From the NCBI GenBank assembly GCA_013396915.1, contig VWZL01002000.1, positions 125,698 through 189,697 of the forward strand: a DNA stretch of 64,000 nt. The letters are read 5' to 3'. Under the pieces are notes generated by a model. The model did no database searches and was not told the DNA's origin. It saw nothing but the letters and a program-made list of their open reading frames with translations. The position numbers and the translations under genes are program-made. Positions within the stretch are counted from its first letter, which is position 1, and each line of letters opens with the position of its first letter. This DNA is from Stercorarius parasiticus (taxonomy: Eukaryota; Chordata; Aves; Charadriiformes; Stercorariidae). Shown here piece after piece: positions 22,776 through 37,300 of the stretch.

Positions 22776-25700
22776 ACAAAGACATTACACTGACTTAGAT
22801 ACTCCATTTGCCTGTCCTATAGAAATACTGCAGATGCGCCTTAGGAAGAGGCATATATGCCAATGTAAATACATTCAGGTTTTAGAGGAGTGTGTTTTCA
22901 GTTCTTCCTATGTCCCCAGCATTTCCTGGTGAATAACTGCAATAGCCGCATGCTGTGTGGGGTTCACCCTCAGCAGCTCTGTGCACTTTTACCAGCTGTA
23001 TTCCACCCAGGGCTGAGATGCCGAGTTCATCTCAGTACTGAACAGTGTTGATGTTGGACAGGCAACTCTAACCAGCTTCTAAATAACTAGATTGGCAAGC
23101 AACATATCTGAGATCTCTACTTACCAGGCAGCCTACAACTGCTTTCTAGTAGTGGTCACTTCCACCAACTACACCACATATTTGGGACACTCCACAGTCC
23201 TGAAAATAGGAATCAGTTGGAAAATTTGGCAGCATATATATCTCAGAGAAGTTCAGTTTATGGGGGTGGAGAAGGGGGCAGAATATGCCTTTATTATTTT
23301 TCTAAGTTACCCCTTAGATAAAGAAACCCCTTAAAACCTATACCTCTCCACACACACGCAACCGTCCATCCCTATCCCCTGGCTGAGAAAAGCACCAGGC
23401 AGGGACAGGAGAGGAGTCATCAGTGGACTTTAAACATACTACTGTGGTCTTCTCAGAAGAAGTCAATTGCAGGTTCATTTTTCACCTGTGATGATTTTTA
23501 TGCTACTACAATTTTCTCTAATGTCCATCTTCTATATTTCATATCATTAATTCATCTTAGTCTTTGTAAAAGCAAATATTAAAACACATTCCTTTGGTGT
23601 TTCCACTCAGAACCATTAGAATTAATTTTAAACATGGCATTAATTAATGTACCATCATACATGACTCCATATTTTTCTAGGTTTTAGTGATGCACATTGT
23701 AGAAAAACTGTAATTGTTGAATGGGAGAATTTGTAATTGATTTAACTAAGTGTATGCCAGATCACAGCTGTTCTTTCCTTCTTCAGCTGTATCAGTTAGG
23801 TAAAGATCTGGAAAGTCCTGCTCTGTCTTTAAAACACAAGAGTTTGGGAAAGTGACCTAACTCAGGCCATATATTCCACAAATCAGACATATCCCTAACC
23901 ATACTGACATGTAATTTTAACTAATCATCATTATAAAATGAATTTCACAACTGTAATTTTTTGAGCTCTTTTCAATGTATACTAAGTCCATAGCATACAC
24001 AAATCTTTGAATATACTTGAAGAATTAGATTTTGGTCAAGTGAACATCATGAGAATTAAGGCCCTTATCATCCTTTTGCAGATTTATCTTTTTTGTTTGG
24101 ACTGCATTGAACTCAGGCTCTAAACTCTGGGATACAGCACCTCTGGGATTTCAAACATCAGGTACAGTTCTTAGCAGCTCATTAGCCGTGGGATGGCATT
24201 AGCACTTAGACTGAGACCTGCAGGCACAAAATAGAATTTAACAGTTTAGTAACACCTTGATGAGGGTTTTAAGGATCTCTGTGACGTTTGAAAAACGGCA
24301 AAGAGGGGAAAACAGGAATATTTGGCACTTACTGCCTGTAGCTCAGATGTTCTGCTGTGTTGAGATGCAGTCTGATGCAGCAGAGAAGGGGCATAACAGA
24401 AAAGTGCATTAAAGCTCAGTGCTTTCAGGACATAGCTATTCTTTCCTGATCACCAGAACAGATTAAAATGGTTTCTGGGTTGCTGGAATGGACCTAGCCA
24501 GAGAGGAAGAGCTATGGTACATAGCCCTCACCTCCATCCCCTCAAAGGTAAACCATGGCCTTGATGAGCTGTGCCAATTCTGTATTCACCAAGAGCCATT
24601 TTCAGATGTTATCCTATTTCTTGCCACAGACCACGTTGCTGCAAAGATGAAAGCAACTAAGAAACTGGCTCCAAGTGTTCAAACATGAATTAGGAAAAGT
24701 TGTCTTTGCCAGGGTCAAGGAAAAGACTGGGTTGGAGGACACTCAGTTCCTGCTGTACCAAGGCTGCAGATGCTGCTGCTATAAGAATAGTCTTCAGAGT
24801 AAGTAGCATGCACAGAAGGAAGCGGCTTGAAAGAGTTTGCAGAGTATATTGAGGGGAAATGGACCAGCAGCCTGGGTGCCACTTACCACCCTGGAGCGCT
24901 GGTGCTTACACTAGGATATTAGTTACCCGACTGAACAGAAGCATGAAAATGGTGGTTTCCCTAGCAAAAAGTTGTACATGTACTTTTGTCTGAAAGCTTA
25001 TCTCTAAGTTCAAGACCAAAGCACATCACAATTAATCTTTAATTTTGTGTTCTAAAGCATTTGACATGCAGTGCTTGCTTTTAATAAGCAGTGGCCTTAT
25101 AAATGAGGACTGATGATCAAGTCTCAAAACTCTACAATAACCTAGAATAGTAAGAGATATACTGCAAAGTTTTAGTGACTGAATTAAGTTTTAGCAATTT
25201 TCTTCCTCTGGAGTTTAATATGAAATTTTTCCTTCTTTGTTAAGAAATAAATATAGACACAATGAAACATCATTAAAGTCACTGGAAAGCTCAGTCGTTT
25301 ACTCGAAGACATAATTAGTATTACTTTTAATTCTATTTATTTAAGATCTTAGTTAGTGCTTTTTTTTTTTTTTTTCTTTTCCAAGGGTCTGGTTTTGGTA
25401 TTAGATTATTTGCCTTCAACTTTCTGTCAGTAGTGGAAGTTGATTTTCCTCTGACTTTTTTTAATGGTACTGTGGGTTAATGACAACTTAAGGCAGTTGA
25501 AGAAGCTGGTGTATTGTTAACTTGTTTCTCATTATTTGGGCATCACAGCAGGCCTCTTGCCCACTGGTAATGAGAATTGTATTGTTTTCCATCTGCTTTT
25601 CCTTGCCTTGTATGACCCTACCCAGCATATGTGAGAACCGAAGCAACTGACTAGAAAGTTGGTGTGTGTTACAGAGCGGATCTTGTATGCTTGTCCTGGT

Positions 25701-26310
25701 GTGCCTGTAGACACAGTTTTTCAGATTAGAATTTGGGAATTTTCTGCAGCAAGAAGCTTCCGTTTTGAGTAGATGTGAGCTTACTCATATCTGTCAAGCA
25801 GAGGGGCATAGAGTCCTTCCAGGATACTGGACTCTTCTCCTTTTTAGGGATCTGTTTTCTGTTTGGTCCCATGATGTATTTGACCAGATGAAAATATTTC
25901 CAGATCAGGTATTTGAACAGAAGTTCTTTGTTAGAGTTATCCAAACTGAAGGGTCTAAAGCCACACCCTTATTGTTGTCAACTCCTGCCTATAGCCTGAG
26001 GAATTAGAGCACTACTTTTGCAAGTGATTCTCCCACCAAATCTAGTACCAAAGTACCAAAGACAGCACACCATGGTCAGCACTTGGAGAATGGCATAAGG
26101 TGAAGAAACAACCACCTTTAATGATCAATTTCAGCAACATTTTCTAGAGAAGCCATGGACTGGGGACGATCCCTAAATTGATCTTCCATGGAGAGAGAGT
26201 TCATCTCAAAATTAGTGCAAGGCTTGAGGGCCTTTATGATCTGGAATACAGGTGTTTCTTGATCAACTTTTTTGTGTACCAGATGCCTACAGTTATGGTG
26301 AGTCTTGCCA
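22776..26310. other. Unannotated DNA
   Basis: No recognised gene. It contains a T16 tract at 25360-25375. Frames such as 24488-24688 (+) have no recognisable domain and no convincing splice sites were found around them. Confidence 0.55.
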
Positions 26311-26326
26311 AAAAAAAAAAAAAAAN
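26311..26326. other. A-tract ending in a single unresolved base (assembly gap)
   Basis: A homopolymer of at least 15 A ends at an N (26326). Single N characters in this window otherwise mark repeat junctions, so this is probably an unsized gap or failed homopolymer read, not one unknown base. Confidence 0.7.
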
Positions 26327-28901
26327 TCACAACTAGAATAGGCCTTCTCTGTAACTGAATTCATCCCATTAGAATTCCATTAAGACAGGAATGTAACTGA
26401 ATGGCTTATTGAAAACACTTTAGAAAAATGAAGTGGAGGGTGTAAGGGACAGAATATCACAATTCAGAGGAAATAAACTGTGAGGATCCTTTTTTAATTG
26501 TATTTTTAAACAAAGCATTTCTCTTTGGCTTTCTACAAGCTCACAAGTATAGGAAAACCATTACAAGTTCAATTATTTTAATAACAGAATTAATGCAAGG
26601 ATAGTGAACACTCCTACAAGCTTCTTAATTTTCTACTTGAAGGTGCATGATGAGAAAAGAGTGCAGCCTGTTCATAAGAGAATCCCATTTACTTTCTTAT
26701 TCCTGAAGCACATTCCAATGTAACTCCTCTACATAAACTTCTCCCCTTTTGCCTTGATCAAGCATTTACTAGAAGGAATTATTCCAGAGTAATGCAAGCA
26801 ATCATATTTTGCTAAAGAGCTGAAAGATGCTTGAGGAACAGCCTCTCTCTTCCTTGACTCACCAAAGGCAAAAAGGGTCTTTAGGAAGTCTGGTATTACA
26901 GATATTGATCGTTACAATGTTAACACAGGGAAATCTGGCAGAAAAAACACCACAGCATGATACGAAATATGCTTATGCAGATCAAAATAATGTTTTTGCC
27001 CTGGTCTGGGAGATAAATAGACAAGATGAGGAAAATGTATCAATTCCCTGAGGGAACCACGGGACCTTTCATTAGTACTGTCTGCCACAGCACATACTAC
27101 ATCATGAGACAGATGTTCAGTGCTGTACATTCATGCCTTTCACTCTACCAAATAGTGACTACATCTAGCTTAAGGCAACTTGTATCTGATTAATACAATC
27201 TGAGGTACAGATCTGTGTAAAAGCATCTATAAGTCACCCACTTGCTGCCTTCCTTTTGACACTGGACATCTCCAGCCTCTGAATAAAGACATGAACCTCT
27301 CTGGCAATAGCCTCAACACATGAATCTACCACCATCAAACTGCTTAGCTGACACTGACGCCTCAAAGTATCCCTTTCAGGTAAATGCTGTGCACCAGCAG
27401 CTGCATGATTCCCTCCTCCTCCCCAGCTGTTTTTTCAGTAGTATTCAGTCCCTCACACCATAAGGCAAAATTAAACACTGAAGGGCAGACACTCCACCAT
27501 GGGCTCTTTTGCCAGATCATTGAAATAAACACCAGCAGAACTCCCTGCTGGCAAGGACTAAATACTTCAAGTTGCCCTAACAAGACCAGGTCAAGGAACA
27601 TAGCTTGGTGTAGTTAACTTCTACCAACTAGCTCAATGCAACATCGCCATAATCACCTGGTCTGAATCTGGAGGGTGAGAAGATTGCTGGGGACTAAATT
27701 TGACCACATAACAAGTTGTCAAAGCCAGTAAAATAATTGCACGTCTGTAATAACTTTATCATGCAGCTTTGGCTACTTCACCTGTACCTTGTCTCCTATC
27801 CTATCTTAATTTATCCTATGACCTATTTTAATTAGCAGCTCTAAACAGATACTGTTTAAAAAATAACCAGCGAAGTGCCTTATACTAGCTGTCAGGATTT
27901 TGGCCCTCAGAAGTCATCATGGAAGATTCCTATTTTAACATATTGCTGGTGCTGCTGCAATATCTCCTTCTTCCAGCCACAGATCTGTGTCCAAATAAGC
28001 TGACAAGTTACACTGAGAGCCATCCAACTACTCATTACATTCTTCTCTTTTGACCACTGCCACATTCAGGTGAATTAAAATGCTAATCCACTGCCTCATC
28101 CTGTTGCTCCCCAGAGCCTATTGTTCTTCTTGGCTGCTCTGGAAAAAAAAAAAAAAACACTCTCCACGCAGAAAGCTTTTATAAAGGATTTAGCCAGAGA
28201 TTGTCTTTGTTCTGCCCCCTGTATATCTGCAGAGGCTGCTCTGTTTCTTGCAACTGTGTTTTTCCCTAGTGTCCTGGCCATATGGCAGGATATGTCTGCA
28301 GTGTATAAACACTGTCATAGACTCAGCAAAAAGAACACATTCTCATTTTAAGGATGTCAAACATGTTCCAGTGACAGTCCTCAGAGTGAGGTGTGCTGTA
28401 TAGCAGCATCTTCCCACAAGTGCAAACAGCAGTGAGACTGCATAAACTAGGGAAACTACACGCAGTGCAAAAACAAGCACAAGTAGGGTGGTCTGGGTGA
28501 TCAGCCCAAGTAAACTATGGCAAGCATTTGGGATGACCCATTCGCAGAATGACAGGTTACAAATAAGCTATGAGACAGCCCGTTGTGCATAAATAGATGG
28601 GCATTCAAACATACTTAGTTCCCACATACCCTGCATGCATTATAAATATCTGATAGATGAAAGCTATTCTGTAACTGCAAGTAATAATCATGACTGCCTT
28701 TCCTATGGAGTGCTATTGTCTACTTGAGAAAATATTTGCATTAGTCTGGCTTATTTTTAAAAATACTTGATTGCCTCTTTTTTTTCTTCTATATTTTGTT
28801 TTCCATAGGAAAATGTCTTGTTACTGATCTTTTTCCCTTTGATAGTCAATTTTGCTTGAGTTTATCAATACAAGTACACAGAGTTGTAATTGAAGAGCAC
28901 C

Positions 28902-28939
28902 TGAAAGGCATGTCAATGCATGAAAGGTGTGTCAATGCA
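28902..28939. repeat. 19-bp tandem duplication
   Basis: TGAAAGGCATGTCAATGCA followed directly by a second copy with two transitions (17 of 19 bases identical). Confidence 0.9.
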
Positions 28940-29073
28940 AGAAAAGGAGAATAAAATATGTTCTGAAAAGGCAAAATCATAGGAGATGCCAACGGTTTGA
29001 CTATACAAGCTTTAATTTTCAACTCATAGTAGCAGAACAAACTGACAGTATCAGAGCCTTTCTCAAGTTTGTC

Positions 29074-29100
29074 TGGGGGGGGGAAGGGCAAGGAGGAGGG
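29074..29100 (+). other. G-rich potential quadruplex
   Basis: A G9 run, then AAGGG, CAAGG, AGG and AGGG. It could form a G-quadruplex if the G9 run contributes two tracts, and is weaker than the motif at 50554. Confidence 0.5.
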
Positions 29101-32100
29101 ATCACACAGTGCAGATTGGAGCTAAATGACAAGTTAAGAGTAAAATGCACATCTATCACCAAGCTTTTAAAATAATAGAATGTAAATGCCTTTCAAATCA
29201 TATAGAATAACAGAAGGTCTTTTAAGGGTCAGTTCATAGTTAATAGTTTTTAACTAATATTGTGAGTGTATTAAGTGTGAGCCGCACTCACTGAACTGCA
29301 GAGCCCTTAGATTTCGAAAGCCTGTTTCCTCAGCTGTAAAACTGAATTACAGTAGCTATCTGCTGCGTAAAACCTCTCTGCTCTTCTGTGTAGCCTTCCA
29401 GACAAGGTGTGATGACTGTGCATGGCATTGCATGCAACGCTGAACTGTTACATCTTGCCACAAAAGGTCCTCAGCTGGCACATAGCATGGGCTGGATGTT
29501 ACAACCTTCTATGAACTCGAGTAGTCATTCTTCATGTGAGAGCATTCCCTCTCCAGTCGAATTCAGGCATCTGTCTGTTTATTCAACTGCTTTCATGGGG
29601 ATTGAATGCTGCAGCTGGAAAACTCTTTGCTGATGGTTTCCAATGTCAGAGGTATACTTTCTGCCTAAAATGAGTGTTGAGGTTAGAAGTAAGAATCTGT
29701 CTGAAACAACAAAATATTTTAAACACACTCATCAGATTATGCGCCTCACCATAGAAACTGGTGCCTTTCTGATCTGTAATTTCCTTTTCCAGCAGGATTG
29801 ACAGTGGAAAGATATACTCACTAGTACATTGCATCAACTTGCTTATCTAAAAGCAACTGAAAAACATTCCAGCAACTGAATAAATCAAAAGGTGAACCTT
29901 TTACTGTTTTGCATATAGGATATGACTCTTAGTAAATACACAAGTACAAAGAGCCCCAAGAATATGTTTATTACTCATTTTCCAGACCAAAAGTTAAGGA
30001 AATGATCCATTTATTGCTGTTTCTCATACTCTGTTGGCAATAGCAGTAGGTCATAATAAATACGGCTTAAAAATAAAGTAGTGGTTAGAGAAACATTGTT
30101 CATTTATTTGTTAAACTGATAATCTAACACCCGATTTATAGAATTTGTACAGTGTATCCTCCCCAGAGGAGAATGTTAGGTTAAAACTAGGTTTTTTACT
30201 TTTCCCCAAATACAAATTTGATCACTATTGCAATTCTAACCCAAACCCTTTCCCTTGTCATTGCCCCTGAGGAAAGGCCAAGTAAGTAGAAATGTGTAAA
30301 GTGCATTTCAAGAATTTAAAGTGAAAGAAGTCATGACTAAAGTGTGGTATAGAAAGCTCTGAAGCACCACTCTGCTCTCAGTGCTACAGATCATAAGCCT
30401 TTGCTTTTGCTGTTGTGCGTAAAGGAAGCCAAGAACACATATAATTGGGGGCTCATCTCCATCTATATCTTTCCTTGATACCCTCCCAAAAGATTTCCAT
30501 CCTTGACCAGAAAGTCCTTTATTATCTGAACAAGCACAGTGGTGGGTTTCCTGGCTTCAATTTAACATAGTTGCATGAGACTTATCTGATCTGGTGAAGC
30601 ATCTGACTCATTGTTTTCTTAACTCCGCTCTATCTTCATGTTCTTGGAGTAAGGTTATTCTCTGCCTTTGCATGTTTCCCTGTCAGAGCCCTTCATTACT
30701 CTGACAGACACTTGCCTGCACCAGAATAAATGAAGACAGCTGAAGCCAGGCTTTAATGTGATAACAGATCCTCTCAATGCTATTTTCTACTGCGCTTCAC
30801 AAGCTCTGCTATGGACCTAGGTCTTCTCTGGATGGACATTGAATCTACACCATAGGATGGTGATCTTCAGCCCCACCTCTTGGTTGACTCCTCAGACCCA
30901 CGTCTCAGCTCAAATTCCTGCTCCCCCATCACCTTGACACGCCACAGATGCTGCAGGCCCCAGCTCTGACCCGTGCTCAGATCCACTGGGGTGGGCATGA
31001 CCTGTCTCACTCTTTCATGGGGCGCCCACGTCGCTCGATGCTCCCTGACACTTATTTTCCATGCCAGCATTGCTGACAATAATACTAGGGAATGTCAATT
31101 CTAATGATGTCTTGGATAATGCTGCCACAGAAACATTTTTAATTTATAGCCACTATTGGCAATTCGGTATAATCATGTGTCCAATGGCATTTTAATATTT
31201 CTTTAAAAAACCTTCTTAATTAAGAGTTTCTTCACACTGAAGGATTTCTTTACATCCCCATAGACATTAAAGGCTCCCTTTAAAAATTTTGCTCTCTTAT
31301 CTCAAAACTTGAGAGGAAAACCTTAAGCACTTTGATTGCTCAGCAAAAGATATATTTAGATCCAGAGAACACTGTACATAGCCAACCTAATTAGAAAAAA
31401 AATAATGTTGACAATACAAAATGACTCTTTCCTCCCTACAGATGCATAATGCTATGGGTATTAAACATACACTTGTCATCAATATGAACACTGGAACTTC
31501 ACTGGCAGGGGTCCAAACACTGGAAAACAAATGTCAATGAGCCAATATATTTATGGTGAAAACTGTGTGCTATTCCAATCCTGGATAATGATCATAAAAT
31601 AATTAAATCCAGATAAACTTATTTACAGCGAACAACTTCAAGTGCTTGTATGAATTTTCATTTCAGTGTAATCTAAGATTTGTAATGATATACAAGAAAG
31701 CCACTTTATTTTTACACCTTTTTTATGTAAGCACTAGATTATGTTCTCCAGAGTTTAAAAAGTTGACCTGAAATAGGTAAAGAAAGCCTACACAGAACAT
31801 ATGAGTTCCCAACCATTTTTCCCTTAAGGTGAGTTGATCCTGGCAGACATGATCTAAACGTCAAATGAGAGTTCTAAAGGATGCAATAGCTGCCTTAGTA
31901 ATCATTGGACTACCCTTTGATTACTTTCATAGTGTCAGTAGACAGAAGGTCTGAAGAGGACACTATAATTAGTTCATTCGAATTTACTGGTTTTACAGAT
32001 TCATTCATCTTAAAAATACATGAAATACTAAATAAAACTGAAGATGCCTATGACCAAAAATTCTTTGTGTAGCTTGAGAGCCTCCTAGTATATTATTACT

Positions 32101-33644
32101 GTTGAGGGTGATGACGACCATAATGTTTTGCACAAGAGCTCTTGCTATGAGAAAGGAGAGGAAAAGAAAACAAAGGAATGCCTGGTCATTAGAGTAGTCT
32201 TCCTTTCACTATTTTATTCCTTTTCCACCAGGTCCGATAGGTGGATGCATGGCAGTTGAGGACGCAGAACCAGTATCTTATCTCCAGCAAGAGTTCCCTG
32301 ATGCCAGGAAAACTTTCTGTCAGGCATTTTCAGTCAGTTTACCCTTATGCCTTCTTCATGTGGTTATACTTATTTTTGTATGATTTGCAAGTATTTTTGT
32401 TCCACAAGTCTCTGTGTCTGCATAGGTGCTGATTTACTAAAACCAGTTTACCTATCCAGGATACTGACATGTGTGAACATTGTTGGTTTTCCCCACAATT
32501 TAGTTGTTCAGATTATATATTCTGACAGAGTGATTTTATGCAACAAAATCAAGAATGGATTCATCAATATTAAAAAAATGTAAATCATATCTTTTCACTA
32601 AAACATTCTCATTTGACTTTACAATGCATATCCAACCCTGCTTTCTAGGAAGGGAGAAAGATTCTTTAGACAATGTCTTGTTTTGTTATGAACTATGCAA
32701 ATCCTGTCTTTCTTCCAAGTACACTACTGATTTCTATTTCCATGCCTAATTCATTTTTTTTCAGTTTTACAATTAAATTCATTGCTTAAATTCATGAATA
32801 GGTCTGTCTGATGGAAAAGCATAACTACCTCGCTAAAAAGCAATTTTCCAAATAGGTATGGAATAAGTGTTTAATATTGTATCTTTATATCAATATTTCC
32901 TAGGCAGAGTGATACTGTAGAATTTTTAAGGACAAAGGAATACTCTTCCCTTTATATGCTTTTCTTTTTCAGGCAGACCCATCATATGCTGAGCTGTATA
33001 ATATTATAATATGGAGTCATGGGAAGAGGAGACGAGGCCTTGTCTGAGGAGCCAAAGCTCTTATTACCCTAATGTCTGGAACAAAGCAACTCCAAGGAAA
33101 AACAACCCCTTTCAAGAGTTTTGTATTGTTTTGTTTCGTTTTTTTTTTAATTTCTGGAGTGAATTCTGTAGTTCTGTCTTGAAAATGTCTTCCTTTTAAA
33201 GCATGTATATCAACGATGAAGTTAACCGTCTTGCTTATAATTTGCTGTATTTTCTGTTCACTGTTAATGGAATAAGCAAATTGAAGAGTTAGAGGAGAAA
33301 GGAGAGAAAAAAGGAGTGAATGGAATAAAAAATTATCCTATTACCTTTCTGTATAGACAAATAAAATTAGCTGGATCATTAGTATTTCAGGAGTTGTTTA
33401 CCTGATTGTTGCCACCTGAAGTTGGACCTATAGGCTGTGACCCACATAACTCTATCTGTTATTATACTAGGTATATAAGTATCTGCTTTCTGACAGCTGC
33501 TGGGAGTTAGAAGGTGTTAGGGGCTGCTGAAATAAGTAGTCTGATACAGGTGAAGTTGTTGCATTTCCATGGCCCCAGGTCTGACCAGGTGTGAGGCTGA
33601 ACACTTATTTGCAGTAGGCACACCCCCCCAGGCATACTTGTACA

Positions 33645-33700
33645 ACACATACATATGTATATATACATATGTGTGTGTATATATATATCTATCTCAACAC
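33645..33700. repeat. AT/GT microsatellite containing a 34-bp palindrome
   Basis: 33651-33672 is a perfect 22-bp palindrome (ACATATGTATA and its reverse complement). It extends to 34 bp (33645-33678) with one mismatched pair, ACACAT pairing with GTGTGT. A TATATATATCTATC tail follows. Such AT-rich palindromes can extrude as cruciforms. Confidence 0.88.
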
Positions 33701-33854
33701 ATACAGACACACTCAGTGCTCAAACAAACAAAACCAGCACCAACAGCCTTACACTGTTCCCCTGGCTGTCTGGTCAGGGTCAGGATGAAGTCCATTAGTG
33801 GAAAATGTATATATGGATAGACAATATGGATCCATCCAGAACCTGGCCTGAGAC

Positions 33855-34390
33855 TCTCAGTCTAGCCAGTAGCTGCCCCTGAATCCGTGGTGTTCCCAGT
33901 TGCTGGCATTTGGGCACTCAACCCCCCAAGGCTGGTAGAGAACCGCCTTGCACACACATGGAAACACATACACAGAGACACACATGTTGAGGATCCCTCC
34001 AGTAACTGACCTCAGACACCCAGTCTGCCCAGTAGATGGCTCACAGATCCCCAGTCTGCAATTGCCTGCCTCATACATGACAGAACACACATGCAAATGG
34101 ATTTCCCAGCCAACCCCCAGACCCCACAGCATCCCCAGTAGCTGGCTTGGATCCCTTGGTTCCTCCAGCAGCCAACTCACAAACCTCTGTGGTCTACCTG
34201 GCTTCCTGATATTTGTCTTACTCACTGTCAAGTCGGGCTTGGCTTATGCTAGTGATAACACACTGATATAGTAGCAACATGTGCACAGTAGGGACATGAT
34301 CCAGACTCACCAGTTGCTGGCACCCCATGCACAAAGGCCTGCTCTGATTCACGGTCCAAATCCAGTGGCTGGCACTTACACTTCCACACA
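33855..34390. repeat. Degenerate repeat field with CCAGTAGCTGG core
   Basis: About ten diverged copies of a CCAGTWGCTGGC-like motif recur at roughly 25-130 base spacing: near 33866, 33895, 34006, 34028, 34054, 34136, 34166, 34310 and 34367. They are often next to GATCCCT, TCACAG or CTCACAAAC strings. CA-rich patches lie between them. It resembles a decayed minisatellite or the repetitive internal part of an unidentified transposon. Higher GC continues to about 34870. I do not recognise the family. Confidence 0.5.
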
Positions 34391-37300
34391 CAGAAAAGAG
34401 AGTATTTTAGAGAGTATATAGGAAAATATTCAGAAGTGGAGCTTAATGAGAAGATAGGACAGACTGCACTGATCAGGCCCAGAGTATAGCCGGACATGCA
34501 TAGTGACCAGCAACCTCTTTACCTGCAACCAACACTTAGGCTCTTATTCCTCTATTTTTCCACACTTGTTCCTCCCCGAACCACCTTAATTCTTCCATTT
34601 CCTGCCTATGGTCCTCCCCTAAGCATCCTCTAATAAGTTTTCCATATCCTAAAATGCTGTTCCCTGCATCCCATAGTAAATCCTGTACTGCAATAGGTAT
34701 CACGCCTTTCAGACTGAGAGTTGATGGGGTAACTCTCTGGTGCCATCTCTGGGCAGTGGGGCTGACACTTTACTGGTGCAGGTGCTCAGGTCCCTCATGA
34801 GGCTATTGGGTCAACCCACCTGCCAGTGGCATGCTGGGCTCCTCTGTCTGGCTGGAGGTAAGCCTTTAATCACACAACCTAACAGAAGTTTAAGGAAGTC
34901 ATTATGACACAAAGTTGTGCTGAAATACAGACAGGAAACATCTCTCATGAAATGCTGTCATATAGTCCTTAATAGTTAGTAAATAAATAGTAGCAATAGC
35001 AAATAGCTCTTAGCTAACTTATTTACTATTATAAACATTTGTAGTTAAGTTTAAGTTGGAACTCCGATTATTAATAACTACCAAAGAATGTACCAGGAGG
35101 AATAAGTCATTTATTCAAAGTCTGTGAAGTCAGATTGCCTTAAGAAGCTATTAGCTCCTTTAAGGGAAATTAAAGATTTGCACCAAGCTAGGGTAATCAC
35201 TGAAGCTAAATGAAAAATTCATAGAATACAAAACACTTGTCTTAGAATAAAATGAGCTGCACTCCGCATTGACTGAGGACAGGAGTTAGATAGTGATCCA
35301 TGCTGAAGTTAGCATACAGTCTAACCTAAAATCCTGAGTCTAAATCCCTCCAATGGAAGAAATTGCTAAAAATGTTGCATTTTCCACTTCAGTCCTGGAA
35401 AAAAGTACTCTAAAGACTCCAGTTTTTAAGAAGCAGTGTTACCTTTTCTTAAAAAGTGTCAAAGGTAAAGAAGCCTATTGCCTCCACTTCCATGAGTTAT
35501 GATTATACGCTGTGAGTAGGTACTTCCAAAAAAGGCCAATGTGTAAGGAATGCATGAAACACCTCTTTTTTTTTAGGCTATATATTTAACTTTTTATATA
35601 TTGCCTTAACCTTGCTCTTATGGTTTAGAGGGGGAAAAATTACTACTAATAAGGAAAACAGTAGTTTCTGCTCTTTTTAATAGCAGAAACTTGATTTGTC
35701 AATGGATATGAATTTTTTGAAGACGTAAGACATTCATTTAAAAATAAAACATAATTAATTAAATTAAATGGGTTATTTTAATTTATTTGAATAACTAGCT
35801 TTACAAAAATCAGTTAAGTATGCAGTTTATGCTTTTCCTTATACTATGCCAGTATACATATTTTGCTTAATGACTTCCATAACTGACTTACAGGCAAATG
35901 TCAAAAAAAAGTCATCAAAAAGAATTTTTTTCAATACAATTATTGTGGTTTTATCATTGCTTTTTCTTACTAGGAATATGTATCACCTTCTCCTGACTAA
36001 CTTGCTTACAGAGACCATCTCAAGCTTCTTCCAGCTTTTTAAGTGTCATTTTCCATGGTAAATCTGCCTGTAACTTTTCACTATATATTTCAATAAATAT
36101 TTGTTTTTAAATATTTGTTTTTTCACATCTTACATGAGAGGGACCATGAATGGATGGGAGGAAACGTGGAAAACGTATTTCAGCTTTACAGTTACAGCAT
36201 ACCTGTATGTGAATTATTCCACATACCTTCAATAAAAAATCAACATTCTTCTTTTTCCCCACCATACCATCATCTTCTTTACTTTATAAGCAGCAACATA
36301 ATCATATTTTAGAAAAGTTAAAAGTAAAACCCTAAGCCATGAAACTGCTTTAGGAAGGGATACCTGAAAGAAAAACTGTACCAGATATTACTATCAGATT
36401 TAATCTTTGGCGGATATTTACCCATGTGTTCTTCATACAGAGGTAGTGATAAGTAATATTCTTTCCAGAAGGCTGCAGTTTTAAAGTAGTTATATGGTGG
36501 TTTGGTAGCTAGTTACTGACTCTTTAAATATATAGACACGTGCCTCCAAAGAATTACATTGTTTCACAAGCTGCATATGCTACTAGCACTGTTAAACTGG
36601 CAAAAGAAAAAATATGTTTTTGCATGGAATACAGGAAAAAACCTAAGCCTCTGATGTGTTCTTGTGAAATACAAAATCTAAACCCATTTTTATTTGCCCC
36701 ACATCTCTTATATTAATTTTTTAGAGAAATGCTCAAATAAGCAGTTGAACAGGAAAATAAGCACTTCCAGAGCCTGAGACTTTTACAGTTATCTACTAGC
36801 TTCCATAAGAAGTGGCCAAAACCAGCAGTAACAAAAAAGATTTCAATATGGAAGTGAAATATTACAATTGACCACCCATGAAAAGAAGTTTTTGATTTGT
36901 GGTTTTCAGGTTACACAAAGTTTTATTTGTACTTGTCATTGTTATAAGCCTGGTAGTCTGAGAGGTGAAGAAAGCTCAATCTCACAGTAAACTCGTAGAA
37001 CTTTGCTTGACAGATGAAGGTGAGGGGGAGAGTTGGTGGCCCTCAAGCCCTTGAAGTAATAATTGTGAATACCAGGTCAAGCTGGATGTTTTTTTTCTGC
37101 TCACAGACGTTCTGTGAACAGAGAAAAAGCCAAGTATATTCAATAAATCCATCACCAAGCTGTCTTAATCTGCATAATGCAAGTGCTGTCACTAGCAGCC
37201 TGCAGCAACATCCTTTCCCTGGAACAGGATTGTCCTTACTTCTAAGGATATTATGTTTTGATGCACCAGCCTAAGGGAGGACTTTCACATAGCTGAAGAT

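Larger units (their letters stand above)
26327..33600. other. Unannotated DNA
   Basis: Seven kilobases without a recognised gene. Features seen are an A-tract at about 28142-28156, a 19-bp tandem at 28902-28939 and a G-rich run at 29074-29100. A GC-richer patch lies near 30860-31070; its minus-strand frame (70 codons) has no known domain. Elsewhere the sequence is AT-rich with scattered short frames. Confidence 0.55.

Noticed and set aside
26118..26330. Minus-strand frame with a SMEDQFRDRPQS stretch recalling the N-terminal region of mariner transposases
   Set aside because: The resemblance covers about 25 residues only. No catalytic domain or inverted terminal repeats follow, and the frame stops soon after.
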